From positions 75,477-139,476 of the forward strand of contig CBIHRS010000011.1 of NCBI GenBank assembly GCA_966212505.1: a stretch of 64,000 nucleotides of DNA, in the 5' to 3' direction. A program made the translations under genes and the position numbers. The stretch is from CAMLIZ01 sp966212505. Lineage in GTDB: Bacteria > Pseudomonadota > Gammaproteobacteria > Burkholderiales > Burkholderiaceae_C. The notes under the pieces were generated by a model. It did no database searches and had not been told where the DNA came from. It saw only the letters and a list, made by a program, of their open reading frames with translations. Positions 16,571-25,941 of the stretch are shown here, piece after piece (position 1 is the stretch's first letter; each line of letters starts with the position of its first letter).

Positions 16571-17938
16571 ATGACGACCGTGGCCACCATTCCGCTCGCG
16601 TCGCTGAAGCGGCGGCGCTTCGAAGGGCCGAGCGAGGCGCATTGCTTCAGCACGCCGCACGGCGCGCACGTGCTGCTCGCCGATGGCTCGCGGGTCTACG
16701 ACGTGCCGGCCGATTTCGAGCCGCGGCTGCAGGCGGCGGCGCGCGAGGGCCGAGCCGCCGAGCGCGACCTGATCTCGGCCTTCGGCCTGCTCGAGGGCGA
16801 GCCGGCCATCGGCCCCGACATCGGCCTGCCGGTGGTCAATGCACTGGCGCTGGCTGTCTCCGAGCATTGCAACCTGGCCTGCGGCTATTGCTATGCCGAT
16901 GGCGGCAGCTTCGGCAGCGAGCCGCAGCAGATGCCGTGGGAGGTGGCCAAGGCGGCGGTCGATGGCCTGCTCGACCGGGTGCCGGCCGGCGGCAGCGCCA
17001 GCCTGGCCTTCCTCGGCGGCGAGCCGCTGCTCAACCGCAGCGTGCTGCGGCGCGCGACGCTGCATGCGGCGGCGCTGGCCGCGCAGCGCGGCATCGCGAT
17101 TCGCTTTGCGATGACCACCAACGCCACCGTGCTCAATGCCGACGACGTCGACTTCCTGGCGCAGCATGGCTTCGCGGTCACGGTGAGCATCGATGGCGAG
17201 AAGGAGCTGCACGATGCGCTGCGCCCCACGCGCGGCGGCACCGGCAGCTACGAGCGCATCGTGCAGCGGCTGGGGCCGCTGCTGGCCGCGCAGAAGCGCA
17301 AGGCCGCCCCTGGGCGGCTGCCGCTGCAGGTCAGCGCCCGCGTCACGGTCACGCCGCGCCACACCGCGCTGCGCGCGACGCTGGAGCACCTGATGGGCCT
17401 GGGCTTCCACAGCGTGGGTTTCTCGCCCAGCCTGTCGTCGCGCGATCCGTCGTTGCAGCTGTCGGCCGGCGAGCTCGACGCGCTGCTGGCGCAGATGGTC
17501 GAGTGCGCCCAGGCCTTCGAGGCGCACATGCTGCGCAACGAGCCCTATCCGTTCTCGAACATGCTGGCCATGGTGCAGGAGCTGCACCGCGGCACGCACC
17601 GGCCGCTGCCTTGCGGCGCCGGCGCGGGCTACCTGGGCGTGTCGGCCGAAGGCGAATACGGTGCGTGCCATCGCTTCGTGGGTGATCCGCGCGCGGCGAT
17701 GGGCCATGTGTCGCAGGGCATCGACGATGCGGCGCGCGCGCAGTGGCTTAAGCAGCGCCATGTCGACACGCAGGAGCCCTGCCGCAGCTGCTGGGCGCGC
17801 TATCTCTGCGGCGGCGGCTGCCACCACGAGGTGCTGAACCGCGGCCGCGTGGCCTGCGATTTCATCCGCGGCTGGCTCGACCACGGCTTGCGCGCATACG
17901 TGCGCATCGCCGAGGCGCGGCCCGAGCTGCTGGCATGA
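16571..17938 (+). CDS. Radical SAM/SPASM peptide-modifying enzyme, QhpD-like
   Basis: 455 residues. Radical SAM cluster motif C100-x3-C104-x2-C107 in SEHCNLACGYCYADGG, then FLGGEPLLN (the GGEP SAM-binding motif). The C-terminal SPASM domain binds further clusters (CGAGAGYLGVSAEGEYGACHRF ending in CRSCWARYLCGGGC). CHRFVGD and CGGGCHHE are typical of QhpD, which forms Cys-to-Asp/Glu thioether cross-links in the quinohaemoprotein amine dehydrogenase gamma subunit. Starts one base after the preceding stop and overlaps the next start (ATGA). No small Cys-rich QhpC-like peptide is nearby, so the two upstream proteins are the likely substrates (inference). Confidence 0.85.
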   Translation: MTTVATIPLASLKRRRFEGPSEAHCFSTPHGAHVLLADGSRVYDVPADFEPRLQAAAREGRAAERDLISAFGLLEGEPAIGPDIGLPVVNALALAVSEHCNLACGYCYADGGSFGSEPQQMPWEVAKAAVDGLLDRVPAGGSASLAFLGGEPLLNRSVLRRATLHAAALAAQRGIAIRFAMTTNATVLNADDVDFLAQHGFAVTVSIDGEKELHDALRPTRGGTGSYERIVQRLGPLLAAQKRKAAPGRLPLQVSARVTVTPRHTALRATLEHLMGLGFHSVGFSPSLSSRDPSLQLSAGELDALLAQMVECAQAFEAHMLRNEPYPFSNMLAMVQELHRGTHRPLPCGAGAGYLGVSAEGEYGACHRFVGDPRAAMGHVSQGIDDAARAQWLKQRHVDTQEPCRSCWARYLCGGGCHHEVLNRGRVACDFIRGWLDHGLRAYVRIAEARPELLA

Positions 17939-19329
17939 ATGCGTTTGCCGATCTGCATGCGGATGTCTGCGTGATCGGCGGCGGCCCGGCCGGGGCCGCC
18001 TGTGCGTTGCGGCTGGCGCAGCTGGGCCATGACGTGCTGCTGATCGAGCGCGCGCCGCGCGGCCGGCCGCACGTGGGCGAATCGCTGCCGCCCAGCGTGC
18101 TGCCCTGGCTCGAGCAACTGGGCGTGCGTGAAGCGGTGGAGGGCGCGGGCTTCCTGCGGCCGCGGGGCTCGCTGGTGCAATGGGATGGCGGGCTGCGCGA
18201 CAACAGCGGCGATGCGGGTTCGGGCGAGCCGGGCTTCCAGGTCGATCGGGCGCGCTTCGATGCCCTGCTGCTCGAGGCGGCGGTGGCGGCCGGGGCCAAC
18301 GTGCTGCATGCGGTGTCGGCGCTGACGCCGCTGCGCGACGAGCACGGCCTGCGCGTGCCGCTGGCCGATGGCCGCGTGGTGCATGCGCAGCGCCTCGTCG
18401 TGGCCACCGGCCGCCGCGCCGGGGAGCATGCGGGCGTGCGCACCGCGGCGCTCTATGCCTACTGGGATGGCCACGGCATCGACGATCCGCGCACGCGGGT
18501 CGAGGCGGGCGACGAGGCCTGGTACTGGGGCGCGCCGCTGCCCGATGGCAGCTTCAACGCCACGGTGTTCGTCGATGCCGCGCGCTGCACCGGCATGGAT
18601 CCGGTGCGGCGCGAGGCCTGGTACCGCGAGCTGCTGATGCAATCGGCGCTGCTGCGGCCCTGCCTGCGCGGGCGCCGCCGCGATGCAGTGCGCGTCTGCG
18701 ATGCCACGCCGCGGGTGGACCCGCACCCGATCGACGAGCGCGTGGTCAAGGTGGGCGAGGCGGCCTTCAGCCTCGATCCGCTGTCGTCGCAGGGCGTGCA
18801 GGCGGCGCTGCGCAGCGCGTGGCAGGCGGCGGCCTGCGTGCACACGATGACGCGGCGGCCCGAAGCCGTTGCGCTCGCGATCGCGTTCTACCGCGAGCAG
18901 GTGCAGGCGGCCGCGGCCCGCCATGCGCGGCTGGCCGGCGGCTTCCATGCCGCGGCGGCGCGGGTGCGCGGCACCGCCTTCTGGCGCGATCGCGCAGGCG
19001 CCGCGGTGGCCGAGGCGCTGGCGCCGCCGTCGTTGCCCTTGCCGGCGCTCGATGCGCAGGTGCGCCTCGACCCCCGCGCCAGCTGGCGCCGCGTGCCCTC
19101 GCTGCAGGGGCCGTTCGTCGTCGAGACCGAGGCGCTGGTGCATCCCGCGCTGGAGCAGCCGGTGTCGTACATCGGCCGCTGGCCGCTCGACCGGTTGCTC
19201 GCGGGCCTGGACGATCCGCGCCCGGTGGCCGAGCTGCTGCGCGGCTGGCGTGTGGAATGCGGTGACGAGGGCGCGGTGCAGCTGCTGGCGCAGCTGTGGC
19301 GTCAGGGCATCGTCGGCTCGGCCGCCTGA
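17935..19329 (+). CDS. FAD-dependent LodB/QhpG-like flavoprotein (quinone cofactor maturation)
   Basis: 464 residues. N-terminal Rossmann FAD site ADVCVIGGGPAGAACALRLA, then HVGESLPPSVLPWLEQLG, characteristic of the tryptophan-halogenase/LodB/QhpG group of flavin monooxygenases, and VGEAAFSLDPLSSQGVQAAL, the second FAD contact. Known: LodB and QhpG hydroxylate the precursor tryptophan while the tryptophylquinone forms. The halogenase KWW-like motif is not seen. Translationally coupled to the radical SAM gene; last gene of the four. It overlaps the convergent cyclase/AAA gene by 28 bases. Confidence 0.75.
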   Translation: MNAFADLHADVCVIGGGPAGAACALRLAQLGHDVLLIERAPRGRPHVGESLPPSVLPWLEQLGVREAVEGAGFLRPRGSLVQWDGGLRDNSGDAGSGEPGFQVDRARFDALLLEAAVAAGANVLHAVSALTPLRDEHGLRVPLADGRVVHAQRLVVATGRRAGEHAGVRTAALYAYWDGHGIDDPRTRVEAGDEAWYWGAPLPDGSFNATVFVDAARCTGMDPVRREAWYRELLMQSALLRPCLRGRRRDAVRVCDATPRVDPHPIDERVVKVGEAAFSLDPLSSQGVQAALRSAWQAAACVHTMTRRPEAVALAIAFYREQVQAAAARHARLAGGFHAAAARVRGTAFWRDRAGAAVAEALAPPSLPLPALDAQVRLDPRASWRRVPSLQGPFVVETEALVHPALEQPVSYIGRWPLDRLLAGLDDPRPVAELLRGWRVECGDEGAVQLLAQLWRQGIVGSAA

Positions 19330-22300
19330 TGCACCGGCTCGGCCTGCCGTTCGGCCAGGCTGGCGAGCACGCGCCGCTCCCAGCCGGCTGCATGCTGCCT
19401 GCGGGCGCAGGCCAGGGCGCGCTGCAGCAGCGCATCGCCGGCTTCGGGGTCGTCGGCAAACTCGTGCATCAGCTCGCCTTCCACCCGCAGCAGTTCGGGC
19501 TCGATCCAGCGCTCGCCGGTGGCGGCCATGCCGTCGTTGGCGGCCTGCAGGATCGCGCGGGCGGCCGGCAGGCGGCCGAGCCAGGCCTGGGCCTGCGCCA
19601 TCAGCAGCTCGACGTACGCACGGTAGTTGCGCGCGCCGGTGCTCCACCAGAGCTGCGCGCCCTGTTCCATCGCGGCCAGGCCGGCCTCGAGATCGCCGGG
19701 CTGCGTGCCACCAAAGGCACGCGCGGCACCGAGGAAGAAGCGGCCGCCGCCTTCCATCAGCGGGAAGCCGTGCTGCTGGCCGAGCAGCACCACGCGCTCG
19801 GCCCACTCGGGCAGCTCCTGCCATTCGTCGCACAGCGCGAGCAGCACGCAGCCGAACACCAGGGCCTGCGCACGGCTGTGGGCATGGTCGAGCGTCTCGG
19901 CATGGGCCAGGTTCTCGCGCTGGCAGGCTAGCGCCGCGCCGCGCTCGCCGAGCACGAAGAGCGTGAGCGAGAGGAAGTTGCTCGCGATCACCTTGTGGTC
20001 GATGCCCAGCGTGACGGCGAGCTGCGCATGGCGCTCGCGGTCGTACAGCGCGATGGCCTGCTGCAGGTGCTCGCGCGCCGCCACCGGCTCGCCGAGGTGG
20101 AAGGCCACGGCGCCCACCGCGCGGTGGCCGATCATCTGGTACATGGCATCGCCGCGCTCGCGCGCCACGCGCAGCAGCGCCTGTGCCGGGTCGGCCGCCG
20201 CATCGCACTGGCCGCGCACCATGTGGTACGAGTACAGGCCGTTGAGCGCGGGGATGAGCTGCGGCGTGTCGTCGAGCCGGTAGGCCAGCGCCACGGTGCG
20301 CTCGTAGGCCTGGCCGGTCGCGGGTGCGGCCACGCCGGCCACGGCGCGCAATGCGCTCGCCCGGCGCAGCTGCAGCTGCAGCTCGATGCGGTCGCGCTCG
20401 GGGCCGTCGCCAGCAGCCTTGAGCAGCGACAGGCCCGATTCCAGGTGTGCGATGGCTTCGACCAGTGCCGAGCGGCCCAGCGCGCGATCGCCCGCGCGCT
20501 GCCACAGCGGAATGGCGCGCAGCGATTCGCCGGCTTCGGTGAGGTGGTGCGCCAGCGTCTCGGGCTCGGCCTCTACCGTGGCGGGGAAACGCATCTGCAG
20601 CGCCTCGGCGATGCGCCGGTGCAGCTGCATGCGCGTGCTGCGCAACAGCGAGTCGGCCGCGGCCGATTGCAGCAGCGCATGGCGGAACGAGTAGCGCGCT
20701 TGCGGCGGCGTGCCGCGGCGGCGCAGCAGGTCGGCGCCCACGAGCTGGTGCAGCGCGGGGCCGAGCTCGGCCATCGGCGTGTCGGCCACCGCGGCCAGCA
20801 GCTCGAACGAGAACTCGCGGCCGAGCAGCGCGGCAGTTTGCGCCAGCGGCTTGATGCTGCCCAGCCGGTCGAGCCGCGCGAGCAGCGAGGCCTGCAGCGT
20901 GGGCGGCACGTCGATCATCGCGCTCGGTTCGCGGCCGGCGGCCGATTCGAGCACGGCCTTGGTGATCTCCTCGCCATACAGCGGCACGCCATCGGCCGCA
21001 TCGACGATGCGCTCGATCAGCGTGCGCGGCAGCGCATGGGTGCCCGCCACCTGGCACACCAGCTCGGCCAGCGCATCGGCCGGCATGCGGTCGAGGTGCA
21101 GCACGGTGGTGGCCGCGCCCTCGGCCCAGGGCGCCTCGAAGTCGGGCCGGGCGGTGAGCACCGTGAGCGCGCGCGAGGCCACCGGGCGCAGCAGCTGCTG
21201 CTTCAGCAGCGCGAGCGTGGAGGCATCGGCCCAGTGCAGGTCTTCGAACACCAGCAGCAGCGGCGCGCGGCGCGCGGCCGCGGCCAGCCAGGCAAGCAGC
21301 AGCCCTTGAGTGGCCTGCATCAGCTCGGCCGGGGCGAGCGTGGCGGCGGCTGCGGCCGGCGCCGAGCCGGGGGCCACCAGCGCGGCCAGCAGCGCCAGCG
21401 GGTCCACCGGCGAGGGATGCTGCTCGAGCTCGGCCACCGCGAGCAGCGCGCGCAGCCGGTCCGTCACGTCGTCGGACGGTGAATCGGCCTCCAGCCCCGC
21501 GCGGCGGCTGATCTGCTCGGCAAACGGATGCAGTGCGCTGTGGCGGTGGAAGGCCGAGCAGCGCAGCACGATCAGCTCGCCCGACACCGCGCGCACCGCG
21601 GCGCGCAATTCGTCGACCAGCCGCGTCTTGCCCATGCCGGCATCGCCGCGCAGCATCATCGCGCCGGGCTGGCCTTCGCAGGCCTGGTTCCATGCCTGCT
21701 GCAGGCGCACCCAGTGGCCCTGGCGGTCGAGCAGCAGGCTGCGGCCGCTGCGGCGCTCGCCGGGGTCGCGCTCGCCGACGACGCGCGCCACGCGCAGCGG
21801 CCGGCCCACCTTGTGCGGCGCATGGCCGCGGTCTTCGGTGATGAAGCGGCCGAACAGCAGGCGCAGCGTGTCTTCGCTGACCATCACGCTGTTGGGCTCG
21901 GCGCCGGCCTGGATGTGGGCCGCGAGGTTGGGCGCTTCGCCGAGCGCCAGTGTTTCGCGCCGGTCGGCCGCGCCGACGTCGCCGATCACGACCAGCCCGG
22001 TGTGGATGCCCACGCGCACCGACAGCTCGATGCCGAAGCGCGCCCGCATCGCGCCGGAGAGCCGGCGCACCGTCTGCACGATGCCGAGGCCGGCGCGCAC
22101 GGCGCGCTCGGCATCGTCTTCGTGCGCGGCGGGGTAACCGAAGTACGCGAGGATGCCGTCGCCCAGGTACTGCGCGATGTGGCCGCCGAGCGGGCCCACC
22201 ACCGCCTCGCATTCGGTCTGGTAGAGGTGCATGACCTCGCGCAGGTCTTCGGGATCGAGCGCGTGCGACAGCCGGGTGGAACCCACGAGGTCGCAGAACA

Positions 22301-22529
22301 TCACGGTGAGCTGGCGGCGCTCGGCGGGGGAGACCACGGTGGCGCCGTGCCACACCAGCACTTCGCCGTCCTCGTCGCGCGCAATGCGCTGGCCGCGGAT
22401 CAGCTCGTTGGCCAGGTCGGAGAGGGCGGCATCGTCGAGCGCGAACTCGCGCTGGAGCATGCGATAGGTGACGCGCTGGCGGCGCCTCAACAGATCGATC
22501 GCGGCATCAACAACTTGCTCGAACGCCAT
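19302..22529 (-). CDS. Adenylate/guanylate cyclase-domain AAA ATPase with TPR repeats
   Basis: 1075 residues from ATG 22529. In order: a small winged-helix-like N-terminus (about 1-55); a class III cyclase domain (RQLTVMFCDLVGSTRLS … YLGDGILAYFGYPAAHEDDAE); a STAND-type ATPase with Walker A LRGDAGMGKTRLVDEL and Walker B LLLVFEDLHWADAST; then a long helical TPR-like tail. The two metal-binding aspartates of the cyclase fold are present. Such proteins are large signalling ATPases of unknown input. The frame is open to 22649, but the ATG at 22529 is preferred. It overlaps the 3' end of the flavoprotein gene. Confidence 0.85.
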   Translation of the reverse strand: MAFEQVVDAAIDLLRRRQRVTYRMLQREFALDDAALSDLANELIRGQRIARDEDGEVLVWHGATVVSPAERRQLTVMFCDLVGSTRLSHALDPEDLREVMHLYQTECEAVVGPLGGHIAQYLGDGILAYFGYPAAHEDDAERAVRAGLGIVQTVRRLSGAMRARFGIELSVRVGIHTGLVVIGDVGAADRRETLALGEAPNLAAHIQAGAEPNSVMVSEDTLRLLFGRFITEDRGHAPHKVGRPLRVARVVGERDPGERRSGRSLLLDRQGHWVRLQQAWNQACEGQPGAMMLRGDAGMGKTRLVDELRAAVRAVSGELIVLRCSAFHRHSALHPFAEQISRRAGLEADSPSDDVTDRLRALLAVAELEQHPSPVDPLALLAALVAPGSAPAAAAATLAPAELMQATQGLLLAWLAAAARRAPLLLVFEDLHWADASTLALLKQQLLRPVASRALTVLTARPDFEAPWAEGAATTVLHLDRMPADALAELVCQVAGTHALPRTLIERIVDAADGVPLYGEEITKAVLESAAGREPSAMIDVPPTLQASLLARLDRLGSIKPLAQTAALLGREFSFELLAAVADTPMAELGPALHQLVGADLLRRRGTPPQARYSFRHALLQSAAADSLLRSTRMQLHRRIAEALQMRFPATVEAEPETLAHHLTEAGESLRAIPLWQRAGDRALGRSALVEAIAHLESGLSLLKAAGDGPERDRIELQLQLRRASALRAVAGVAAPATGQAYERTVALAYRLDDTPQLIPALNGLYSYHMVRGQCDAAADPAQALLRVARERGDAMYQMIGHRAVGAVAFHLGEPVAAREHLQQAIALYDRERHAQLAVTLGIDHKVIASNFLSLTLFVLGERGAALACQRENLAHAETLDHAHSRAQALVFGCVLLALCDEWQELPEWAERVVLLGQQHGFPLMEGGGRFFLGAARAFGGTQPGDLEAGLAAMEQGAQLWWSTGARNYRAYVELLMAQAQAWLGRLPAARAILQAANDGMAATGERWIEPELLRVEGELMHEFADDPEAGDALLQRALACARRQHAAGWERRVLASLAERQAEPVHQAAEPTMP

Positions 22530-22611
22530 GCCCAACGGCCCCGCGTGTATGTCCGCGGGCCAGTATAGGGGTGACGCTTGGTTACGTCGCGATGATCGAT
22601 GCCGTTTTGCG

Positions 22612-23253
22612 TCAGATATCGGACAACGGCACCGTATCCGCGAAGGCACGTACCGGGTAGGGTGGCAGCAGCAGTTTGATGCCCTGGACCATGCCTTCGT
22701 CCTCGGGGTGGGGCGAGCGGAAGAAGCCGGAGCGCTTCATCAGGCGCAGCATGCGGCGGTTTTCCTCGCGCACGTCGCCGCGCAGCCAGCGCAGCCCGCG
22801 CCGGCCGGCCACCTCGGCCAGGGCCTGCAGCATGCGCTGGCCCAGGCCGCGGCCCTGCCAGCGGTCGTCGACGACGATCGCGAAGTCGGCCGATTCGGCA
22901 TCGCCATCGGCGACGAAGCGGGCATCGGCCACCATCGCCTCTTCGCCGTCTTCAGTGTGCGTGACGATGAAGGCTTGGTGGTGGCGGAAGTCGACCTGTG
23001 CCATCTGCGCCAGCAGCGCCGGCGTGGGGGCATGGGCGGCACCGAGGAAGCGGTCGAAGCGGGTCTGGCGCGACAGCGAACCGATGAACTGGCCGATCAG
23101 CGCTGCATCCTGCGGACGCACGGCCCGCCAGGCGAGCCGCGTGCCGTCTTCCAGCGTCCACGCCTCGAGCAGGTCGGGCGCGCCATGCGCGGCGAGGCGC
23201 GCGGCCGACGCTGCCGCGTCGGGTTCCATGAGGGAGGCGTGGCCGATGTCCAT
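22612..23253 (-). CDS. GNAT-family N-acetyltransferase
   Basis: 213 residues from ATG 23253 (a GTG at 23262 is also in frame). GNAT acetyl-CoA motif A is seen as FAIVVDDRWQGRGLGQRML; preceding strands (AFIVTHTEDGEEAMVADARFV) and WLRGDVREENRRMLRLMKRSGF (motif B) complete the fold. Resembles the acetyltransferase domains that accompany acyl-CoA synthetases, but here it is stand-alone. Substrate unknown. Lies between the cyclase/AAA gene and spoT, same strand. Confidence 0.85.
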   Translation of the reverse strand: MDIGHASLMEPDAAASAARLAAHGAPDLLEAWTLEDGTRLAWRAVRPQDAALIGQFIGSLSRQTRFDRFLGAAHAPTPALLAQMAQVDFRHHQAFIVTHTEDGEEAMVADARFVADGDAESADFAIVVDDRWQGRGLGQRMLQALAEVAGRRGLRWLRGDVREENRRMLRLMKRSGFFRSPHPEDEGMVQGIKLLLPPYPVRAFADTVPLSDI

Positions 23254-23336
23254 GTCGGCCACTGTAGGAAACGGACGCCCGTACGGCGATGCAGAAAGTC
23301 GGCGGGCCGCAGTGAACTATTTACTGCGCCGAAATC

Positions 23337-25610
23337 TCAAGGTTTCACGCGGGATACGCGCAGCACCGACGGCGCGCGCTTGAGCGTGCGCAGCACGTCG
23401 GCCAGGTGCAGCCGGTCGCGCACGCTGATCAGCAGCCGGATCTCGGTGGTTTCGGTGGCGCGCTCTTCACCCATGTCGATGTGGGTGATGTCGGCCTCGG
23501 CGGCGCTCACCGCCTGCGCCACGCGCGCGAGAACGCCCTTGCCGTTGCTCACCAGCACCAGCACGCCGGTCTCGAACGGGCGGGCCAGCTCCTCGGCCCA
23601 TTCGACGTGCATCCAGTGCTCGCTGTCGCGCTCGAACAGCCGCTTGCCGGTGGAGCAGTCGGCCGTGTGCACCACCAGGCCTTCGCCGCGGCCGAGGTAG
23701 CCGACGATGGCGTCGCCCGGGATCGGGCGGCAGCAGGTGGCCAGGCGCACCGAGGCGCCTTCGCTGCCGTCGACCACCACCAGGCCCTGGGTGGGCACGG
23801 CGTCGTCGGCCGCATAGCGGCCCATCGTGAGCGTGACGGCATCGGGCCGCGCGCCCTGCTCGGCCATCAGGTGGGCGAGGCGCTTGGCGACGATGGTGGC
23901 GATCTTGCGGCCCAGGCCGATGTCGACCAGCAGCTCGGTGCGGCTGCGGTTGCCGCTCCAGCGCGTGACGGCCTGCCACAGCGCGGCGGCCTCGGCGTTG
24001 TCGTCTTCGCCCGGAGGCAGTTGCAGGCCTTCGGCGCGCAGCGCCTGCGCGAGGAGTTTTTCGCCCAGGGCGTAGGACTCCTCCTGCTCCATGTTCTTCA
24101 GGTAGTGGCGGATCTTCGAGCGCGCGCGGCCGGTGCGCACGAAGTTGAGCCATGCCGGATTGGGACGCGCGCCGGGCGCGGTCATCACCTCGACCACGTC
24201 GCCCGAGCGCAGCTCGGTGCGCAGCGCCACCGGCTCGCCGTTGACGGTGGCGGCCACGCAATGGTCGCCCACGTCGGAGTGGATCGCGTAGGCGAAGTCC
24301 ACCGGCGTGGCGCCGCGCGGCAGCGCCAGGATCTTGCTCTTGGGCGTGAAGACGTAGACCGCGTCGGGGAAGAGGTCGATCTTCACGTGCTCGAGGAACT
24401 CGGCCGCGTCGCGGGTCTCGTCCTGGATGTCGAGCAGGCTCTGCAGCCACATGGCGCCCAGGCGCTGAGCCTCGGAAACGCCGTCTTCGTCGACCTTGTA
24501 GAGCCAGTGCGCCGCGATGCCTTTCTCGGCCACCGCATGCATCGGCTCGGTGCGCACCTGGAACTCCACCGGCGTGCCCAGCGGGCTGACCAGCGTGGTG
24601 TGCAGCGACTGGTAGCCGTTGGCCTTGGGGATCGCGATGTAGTCCTTGAAGCGGCCCGGCACCGGCTTGTAGAGCTGGTGCAGCACGCCCAGCGCGAGGT
24701 AGCACTCGGGCAGCGTGTGGGTGACGATGCGGAAGCCGAAGATGTCGTTCACCTGCGCGAAGCCGGCGTGCTTTTCGCGCATCTTGCGGTAGATGGAGTA
24801 CAGCGTCTTCTCGCGGCCCGAGACCTGCACCTTCATCTTGGCCTGGGCGAAGGCCTTTTCGACATCGCGCTGCACGCGCTCGACGATGTCGCGCCGGTGG
24901 CCGCGGGCGCGCTGCACCGCCTTGGTCAGCGCGGCATGGCGCCACGGATGCAGGTGCTCGAACGACAGCTCCTGCAGCTCGCGGTAGGTCTGGTTCAGGC
25001 CGAGGCGGTGCGCGATGGGGGCGTAGATGTCGAGCGTTTCGCGGGCGATGCGCAGCCGCTTTTCCGGCGACATGGCGCCCATCGTGCGCATGTTGTGGAG
25101 GCGATCGGCCAGCTTGATCAGGATGACGCGCACGTCGCGCGCCATCGCCAGCAGCATCTTCCGGAACGACTCGGCCTGCGACTCCTCGCGGGTGGAGAAG
25201 TGCAGCTTGTCGAGCTTGGTGAGCCCGTCGACGAGATCGGCGGTGGGGGCGCCGAAGCGCTCGATCAGCTCGGTCTTGGTGACGCCGCAGTCTTCCATCG
25301 CGTCGTGCATCAGCGCGGCCATGATGGCCTGCACGTCGAGCTTCCAGTCGGCGCAGAGGCCGGCCACGGCGATGGGATGGGTGATGTAGGGCTCGCCGCT
25401 GGCGCGGAACTGGCCCAGGTGGGCCTCGTCGGCGAACTTATAGGCCTCTCTGACCTTCTTGATGTCGGCCTTGGGCAGGTAGTCGAGCTTGGCCGTCAGC
25501 GTGGCGAACGAGGCGGCCTCGGCCTTGTCGGTCGCGCTGCCGCCGCCCAGGCGCGGCAGGCCGACCAGCGCGGCAGGCAGGTGTTCGGCGGCGAAGGATC
25601 GAATACCCAT
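23337..25610 (-). CDS. spoT: Bifunctional (p)ppGpp synthetase/hydrolase SpoT/RelA
   Basis: 757 residues, normal for the long RSH type. HD hydrolase domain (THPIAVAGLC … ALMHDAMEDC with the HDxxED motif), synthetase domain (FGFRIVTHTLPECYLALG; PKANGYQSLHTT), TGS domain (VYVFTPKSKILALPRGATPVDFAY) and a C-terminal ACT domain. The intact HDxxED implies hydrolase activity, so this is SpoT-like rather than RelA. Known: makes and degrades (p)ppGpp in the stringent response. Lies after rpoZ and gmk in the common proteobacterial order. Confidence 0.95.
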   Translation of the reverse strand: MGIRSFAAEHLPAALVGLPRLGGGSATDKAEAASFATLTAKLDYLPKADIKKVREAYKFADEAHLGQFRASGEPYITHPIAVAGLCADWKLDVQAIMAALMHDAMEDCGVTKTELIERFGAPTADLVDGLTKLDKLHFSTREESQAESFRKMLLAMARDVRVILIKLADRLHNMRTMGAMSPEKRLRIARETLDIYAPIAHRLGLNQTYRELQELSFEHLHPWRHAALTKAVQRARGHRRDIVERVQRDVEKAFAQAKMKVQVSGREKTLYSIYRKMREKHAGFAQVNDIFGFRIVTHTLPECYLALGVLHQLYKPVPGRFKDYIAIPKANGYQSLHTTLVSPLGTPVEFQVRTEPMHAVAEKGIAAHWLYKVDEDGVSEAQRLGAMWLQSLLDIQDETRDAAEFLEHVKIDLFPDAVYVFTPKSKILALPRGATPVDFAYAIHSDVGDHCVAATVNGEPVALRTELRSGDVVEVMTAPGARPNPAWLNFVRTGRARSKIRHYLKNMEQEESYALGEKLLAQALRAEGLQLPPGEDDNAEAAALWQAVTRWSGNRSRTELLVDIGLGRKIATIVAKRLAHLMAEQGARPDAVTLTMGRYAADDAVPTQGLVVVDGSEGASVRLATCCRPIPGDAIVGYLGRGEGLVVHTADCSTGKRLFERDSEHWMHVEWAEELARPFETGVLVLVSNGKGVLARVAQAVSAAEADITHIDMGEERATETTEIRLLISVRDRLHLADVLRTLKRAPSVLRVSRVKP

Positions 25611-25671
25611 GCGCCCGAATTTAGCAGGCGATTGAAGGGAAGGCCGGGGTGGGGGCGTCCATCAATGCACA

Positions 25672-25692
25672 ACGGGCGCACAAGGCGCCCGT
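25672..25692. terminator. Hairpin between rpoZ and spoT
   Basis: ACGGGCGC (25672-25679) and GCGCCCGT (25685-25692) form a perfect 8-bp stem with a 5-base loop 27 bases after the rpoZ stop. There is no T-run in the direction of transcription, so it probably tunes rather than stops read-through into spoT. Confidence 0.4.
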
Positions 25693-25718
25693 CGACGGAG
25701 GAAAAAGTACCGTTCCGC

Positions 25719-25922
25719 TCAGACCGGAACCTTGCGCAGCATCTCGATGCCGACCGCGCCTTCGGCGATCTCGCGCAGCGCCGTGACACCGGGCTTGTTC
25801 TTGCTGTCGATCTTGGGCGCATGGCCCTGGCTCAGCATGCGCGCGCGATAGGTGGCGGCGAGCACGAGCTGGAAACGGTTCGGGATCTTGTGCAGGCAGT
25901 CTTCGACAGTGATGCGGGCCAT
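25719..25922 (-). CDS. rpoZ: RNA polymerase omega subunit
   Basis: 67 residues, full length for beta-proteobacterial omega. MARITVEDCLHKIPNRFQLVLAAT..RAR is the conserved N-terminus that clamps the beta' C-terminus, followed by KNKPGVTALREIAEGAVG. Small accessory subunit that helps assemble RNA polymerase and contributes to ppGpp binding. Sits 19 bases after gmk and upstream of spoT. Confidence 0.95.
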   Translation of the reverse strand: MARITVEDCLHKIPNRFQLVLAATYRARMLSQGHAPKIDSKNKPGVTALREIAEGAVGIEMLRKVPV

Positions 25923-25941
25923 GAGCGTTTCCGAGAAAGAT

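Noticed and set aside
17935..19329. Tryptophan halogenase
   Set aside because: Halogenase-specific motif not seen, and context with radical SAM and LodA-like genes favours LodB/QhpG type.
19995..21482. 495-aa plus-strand open frame opposite the cyclase/AAA gene
   Set aside because: Arg/His/Ala-rich antisense translation of a high-GC gene; no start signal or domain.
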